From assembly GCA_947492235.1 (NCBI GenBank), contig CANLLZ010000002.1, forward strand, positions 744,001-808,000: a stretch of 64,000 nucleotides of DNA, given 5' to 3'. Positions 61,118-64,000 of this stretch are shown piece after piece. How positions within the stretch are numbered: the stretch's first letter is position 1; the number at the start of each line of letters is the position of its first letter. The DNA is from an uncultured Altererythrobacter sp. GTDB lineage: Bacteria; Pseudomonadota; Alphaproteobacteria; Sphingomonadales; Sphingomonadaceae. Below the pieces are notes generated by a model that was given only the letters and a program-made list of their open reading frames with translations, had not been told where the DNA came from and did not search any database. Both the position numbers and the translations under genes were made by a program.

Positions 61118-64000
61118 CTACCGTGCCAGGAGATTGCGCGCTTGGCTGGCAATTTGCGCAAGCATGGCGGGCGCGACCGGCGTGTGGCTTTGCGCGCGGC
61201 CTATCATCGATCCGAATTGCCGGATCGCCGCTGCATTGTTCTCGGCCCAATCGCTCACGGCTGCAGAAGGATCGTCCTTCGCCCCCTTGCGCCGCGAGAG
61301 GCGCTTCAGGAAATCGAACCGCATCTGCTGGAAATCCCGCGCGAGGCCTGCGACCAGCAAGCGCTCCCACACATCGGAGGGGTTCATCAGCGCAGCCGTA
61401 CCCTGCGCCCAGTCGAGCCCCATTCGCTCGCCCAGTTCGGTAAAGGCGCAGGTGAGCGAGCGCGGATCGACATCGAGATCGCGCGACAGGCGGGCAAGGC
61501 CCATGATCCCGTCGAGGTCGAACAGCAGGGCCGCTGCGGCCGCTGCTTCCTTGGGCGCACCATCGGCGGTAAATGCGGAGCGCATCTGGGCCGATCGACG
61601 GCGGTTTTCCTCGCCCAGAAGATTGTCGGTGCCATGGGTCAGATCACCGACCTGTTTTTCCAGCGCGGCAATAATGTCCGACGGGCTGGTATTGTCCCCG
61701 CAGGCGCGCAGCACGTCGCCCATATGGAGGCGCATCCCGGCGGCGACCTGATCGAACAGATGCAGCCGTGTCGCCTCGGGCATGGCGCCTTCTTCCAGCG
61801 CGCTCCAATGCGCTTCCATCCCCAGCAGGCGTTCCGTGGCGACGAAGGCCACGGCGACTTCGGCCAGACTGACGCCCTCTTCCTCGGCCAGTTCGAAGGG
61901 ATGGATGATCCCCATCCGGTTGATGATCCGGTTGGCCAGCCCGGTGGCTGCGATTTCACGTTTGAGGCGATGGTCGCCGATTTCGCCCGCATATTTCTTG
62001 CGCATGGCAGACGGGAAATAGGCCACCAGCGGTTCGTGCATGGCCGGATCATCGGGCAGCGTGCTGTCCTCGATGGCATCCTGCAGCACCAGTTTCGCAC
62101 TCGATAGCAGGACCGCCAATTCTGGACGGGTCAGCCCGCTGCCATCGCCCGCGCGGCGGACCAGGGTCTCATTGTCGGGCAGGCCTTCGGTCTGGCGGTC
62201 AAGATCGCCGCTTTCCTCCAGCGTTTCCATCAGGCGAATGAAGGAACCGGTCGTGCCCGCGCCGCCATGCTCGGCAATCGAGAGGGCGAGCGCTTGCAGG
62301 CGGTTATCCTCCAGCACGATCTCGGCGACGTCGTCGGTCATCGATTCGAGCAGCGTATTGCGGCGCTTCTCGCTCAGCTTGCCGCTGCGCTGGGCGGCGG
62401 CCAGACCGATCTTGATATTCACCTCGTTGTCCGAGCAATCGACGCCCGCCGAATTGTCGATAAAGTCGGTGTTGATGCGTCCGCCGGTGCCGCTCGCGCC
62501 TTTCAGGGAGAACTCGATCCGGCCCGCCTGGGTGATGCCCAGATTGGCCCCCTCGCCGATGACCTTGGCGCGCACATCACGCGCATCGACCCGCAAGGCA
62601 TCATTGGCCGGATCGCCGACCTGAATGTTGTTCTGCGTCTCCGCCTTCACATAGGTGCCGATGCCGCCGAACCACAGCAGGTCGACCGGAGCTTTCAGGA
62701 TTGCGGAGATCAGCGCTTCGGGGTCCCATTCTGCCTGATCGACGCCGAGTGCCTTTTGCGCCGCTTTGCTCAGCTTGATCGACTTGGCGCTGCGCGGGAA
62801 AATGCCGCCGCCCTTGGACATCACGTCGCGGTTGTAATCGTCCCAGCTGGAGCGGGGCAGGGCGAACATCCGGCTGCGCTCTTTCCAGCTTTTCGCCGGA
62901 TCGGGGTCGGGATCGATAAAGATATGGCGGTGATCGAACGCGGCCAGCAGGCGCAGTGATTTGGACAGCAGCATGCCGTTGCCGAACACATCGCCCGACA
63001 TATCGCCGCAGCCGACCACGCTGACCGGATCGGTCTGCACGTCCACGCCCATTTCCCTGAAATGGCGCTGGACCGACACCCATGCACCGCGCGCGGTGAT
63101 GCCCATCGCCTTGTGGTCATAGCCGTTGGACCCGCCACTGGCGAAGGCATCGCCCAGCCAGAAACCGCGCTCCATCGCGATGGCATTGGCGACATCGCTG
63201 AATTTGGCAGTGCCCTTGTCCGCCGCGACCACGAAATAGGGGTCGGCCCCGTCGCGGATCACAACGCCTTCCGGATGCAGGACTTTGTCGCCATCCAGAT
63301 TGTCGGTGATCGAGAGAAGCGTGCGGATAAACACTTCGTAGCTGGCTTGCCCCTCGGCGGCCCAGCCTTCGCGGTCGGTCGAGGGATCGGGCAATTGCTT
63401 GGGATAGAATCCGCCCTTCGCGCCGCTCGGCACGATGACCGCGTTTTTCACCCGCTGAGCTTTCATCAGGCCAAGAATTTCGGTGCGGAAATCGTCGCGC
63501 CGGTCGGACCAGCGCAGGCCCCCGCGCGCCACCGGGCCGGAGCGCAGATGGATGCCCTCCACCCGGCGGGAATAGACGAATATCTCGCGCCACGGCAGCG
63601 GGCGGGGCAGCCCCGGAACCTTCGCGGAATCCAGCTTGAAGGCGAGCGCTATCTGGCCGCCCTGTGCATCGGCACCGGTGCCCGCGAAGGCATTGGTCCG
63701 CAGCATGGCCAGTATCACCCCGTGATAGAGGCGCAGCAGGCGGTCGTCATTGATCGCCGCCACCTTGGACAGTCCGGATTTGATCGCGCCTTGAGCATCC
63801 TTGATGGCTTTCTCGCGATCTCCGGCGAAGGCGGGATCGTGCATCGCGGTGAACAGGCCGAGCAGCGCCTGCGTCACCTGCGGCGCGCGGGCGAGGGCAT
63901 CGACTACGGTGTAGATCGTGAAGCCCATGCCCGTCTGGCGCAGATAGCGGTAGATCGCGCGCAGCCATTCCGCCTCGCGCGCGCCCATATCGGCGGCCAC
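61118..64000 (-). CDS. gdhZ: NAD-glutamate dehydrogenase, C-terminal 960 residues
   Basis: The gene runs off the right edge, so about 500-600 N-terminal residues are missing. Large NAD-specific glutamate dehydrogenase of proteobacteria: GPVARGGLRWSDRRDDFRTE and APSGAKGGFYPKQLP-like block (VPSGAKGGFYPKQL), VVGCGDMSGDVFGNGMLLS, and GRINTDFIDNSAGVDCSDNEVN. Converts glutamate to 2-oxoglutarate in catabolism. It ends 48 bp downstream of the ferredoxin reductase start region; codes on the same strand. Confidence 0.95.
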   Translation of the reverse strand: MAADMGAREAEWLRAIYRYLRQTGMGFTIYTVVDALARAPQVTQALLGLFTAMHDPAFAGDREKAIKDAQGAIKSGLSKVAAINDDRLLRLYHGVILAMLRTNAFAGTGADAQGGQIALAFKLDSAKVPGLPRPLPWREIFVYSRRVEGIHLRSGPVARGGLRWSDRRDDFRTEILGLMKAQRVKNAVIVPSGAKGGFYPKQLPDPSTDREGWAAEGQASYEVFIRTLLSITDNLDGDKVLHPEGVVIRDGADPYFVVAADKGTAKFSDVANAIAMERGFWLGDAFASGGSNGYDHKAMGITARGAWVSVQRHFREMGVDVQTDPVSVVGCGDMSGDVFGNGMLLSKSLRLLAAFDHRHIFIDPDPDPAKSWKERSRMFALPRSSWDDYNRDVMSKGGGIFPRSAKSIKLSKAAQKALGVDQAEWDPEALISAILKAPVDLLWFGGIGTYVKAETQNNIQVGDPANDALRVDARDVRAKVIGEGANLGITQAGRIEFSLKGASGTGGRINTDFIDNSAGVDCSDNEVNIKIGLAAAQRSGKLSEKRRNTLLESMTDDVAEIVLEDNRLQALALSIAEHGGAGTTGSFIRLMETLEESGDLDRQTEGLPDNETLVRRAGDGSGLTRPELAVLLSSAKLVLQDAIEDSTLPDDPAMHEPLVAYFPSAMRKKYAGEIGDHRLKREIAATGLANRIINRMGIIHPFELAEEEGVSLAEVAVAFVATERLLGMEAHWSALEEGAMPEATRLHLFDQVAAGMRLHMGDVLRACGDNTSPSDIIAALEKQVGDLTHGTDNLLGEENRRRSAQMRSAFTADGAPKEAAAAAALLFDLDGIMGLARLSRDLDVDPRSLTCAFTELGERMGLDWAQGTAALMNPSDVWERLLVAGLARDFQQMRFDFLKRLSRRKGAKDDPSAAVSDWAENNAAAIRQFGSMIGRAQSHTPVAPAMLAQIASQARNLLAR

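Noticed and set aside
60065-62107. Long plus-strand frame over the reductase and NAD-GDH genes
   Set aside because: It crosses two well-supported genes and has no motif; shadow frame.

Overview
The window looks like chromosomal DNA of an alphaproteobacterium, most likely order Sphingomonadales and probably family Erythrobacteraceae. Reasons: high GC with strong GC-type codon bias (long mirror-image open frames lie opposite many genes), alphaproteobacterial families such as MmcB, DUF2093, NnrU, the ~1500-residue NAD-glutamate dehydrogenase and PfkB-type adenosine kinase, and the dispersed repeat containing ttcgacaagctcag that I associate with sphingomonad genomes. The species is not determined. 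I see no prophage, insertion sequence, CRISPR array, rRNA or replication origin. The gene content is mostly housekeeping, dense, with many 1-11 bp overlaps.

Left to right: (1) 1-4.6 kb, a SUF iron-sulfur operon missing its left part: unknown gene, DUF559 nuclease-fold gene, sufC, sufD, sufS, SufT-like, SufA-like. (2) 4.7-8 kb, a TerB-like repeat protein, a lipoprotein, an EI24/CysZ-type membrane protein and adenosine kinase. (3) 8-10.4 kb, an AT-richer RhuM-family gene placed just after purD. (4) 10.4-15.4 kb, xseA, DUF2093, a LytM-type lipoprotein, a phytase-like exported protein and rpmB, with unusual inverted repeats near rpmB. (5) 15.5-21.1 kb, tadA, a cytochrome-b-like membrane protein, secreted RNase T2, nadC and a LytTR two-component pair, with a repeat-rich spacer between nadC and the regulator. 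(6) 21-27 kb, an HD-domain protein and an envelope quality-control block (two M48 proteases around a DsbA-like thioredoxin), then an esterase and an App1-type phosphatase. (7) 27-31.5 kb, a large acidic PAS-like protein, DUF2141 plus a sterol-desaturase family enzyme, MmcB and tRNA-Arg(CCG). (8) 31.7-39.7 kb, a LacI regulator, acyl-CoA synthetase, a diacylglycerol-kinase/Tam41-like pair, a second DUF2141 protein, rpe and a heparinase-like protein. (9) 39.7-47.4 kb, purH, a structured 387-bp spacer, a 44-residue membrane peptide plus lipoprotein MsrA, a Zur-like Fur protein, dxs, a hydrolase, a thioesterase/HxlR divergent pair and NnrU. (10) 47.4-53.6 kb, an FKBP isomerase, two amidohydrolase-family exported proteins, a POT peptide transporter, a GntR regulator, ihfB and tRNA-Leu(TAA). 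(11) 53.7-64 kb, a PilZ-like protein, Tat-lipoprotein MsrB, a cytochrome P450, an ABC-2 exporter, queG, a ferredoxin reductase and the C-terminal 960 residues of NAD-glutamate dehydrogenase, cut by the right edge.

The most interesting non-gene signal is a repeated multi-hairpin element found in full at 18884-18979 and 41447-41540, with a related single hairpin at 15068-15089. The full copies keep GNRA, GACY and GGAT loops while their stems differ by paired changes. The most interesting gene-level signal is the overlapping diacylglycerol-kinase and Tam41-like pair (34456-36365), which could form a two-step diacylglycerol to CDP-diacylglycerol route. Both are inferences from reading the sequence and were not tested by any search.
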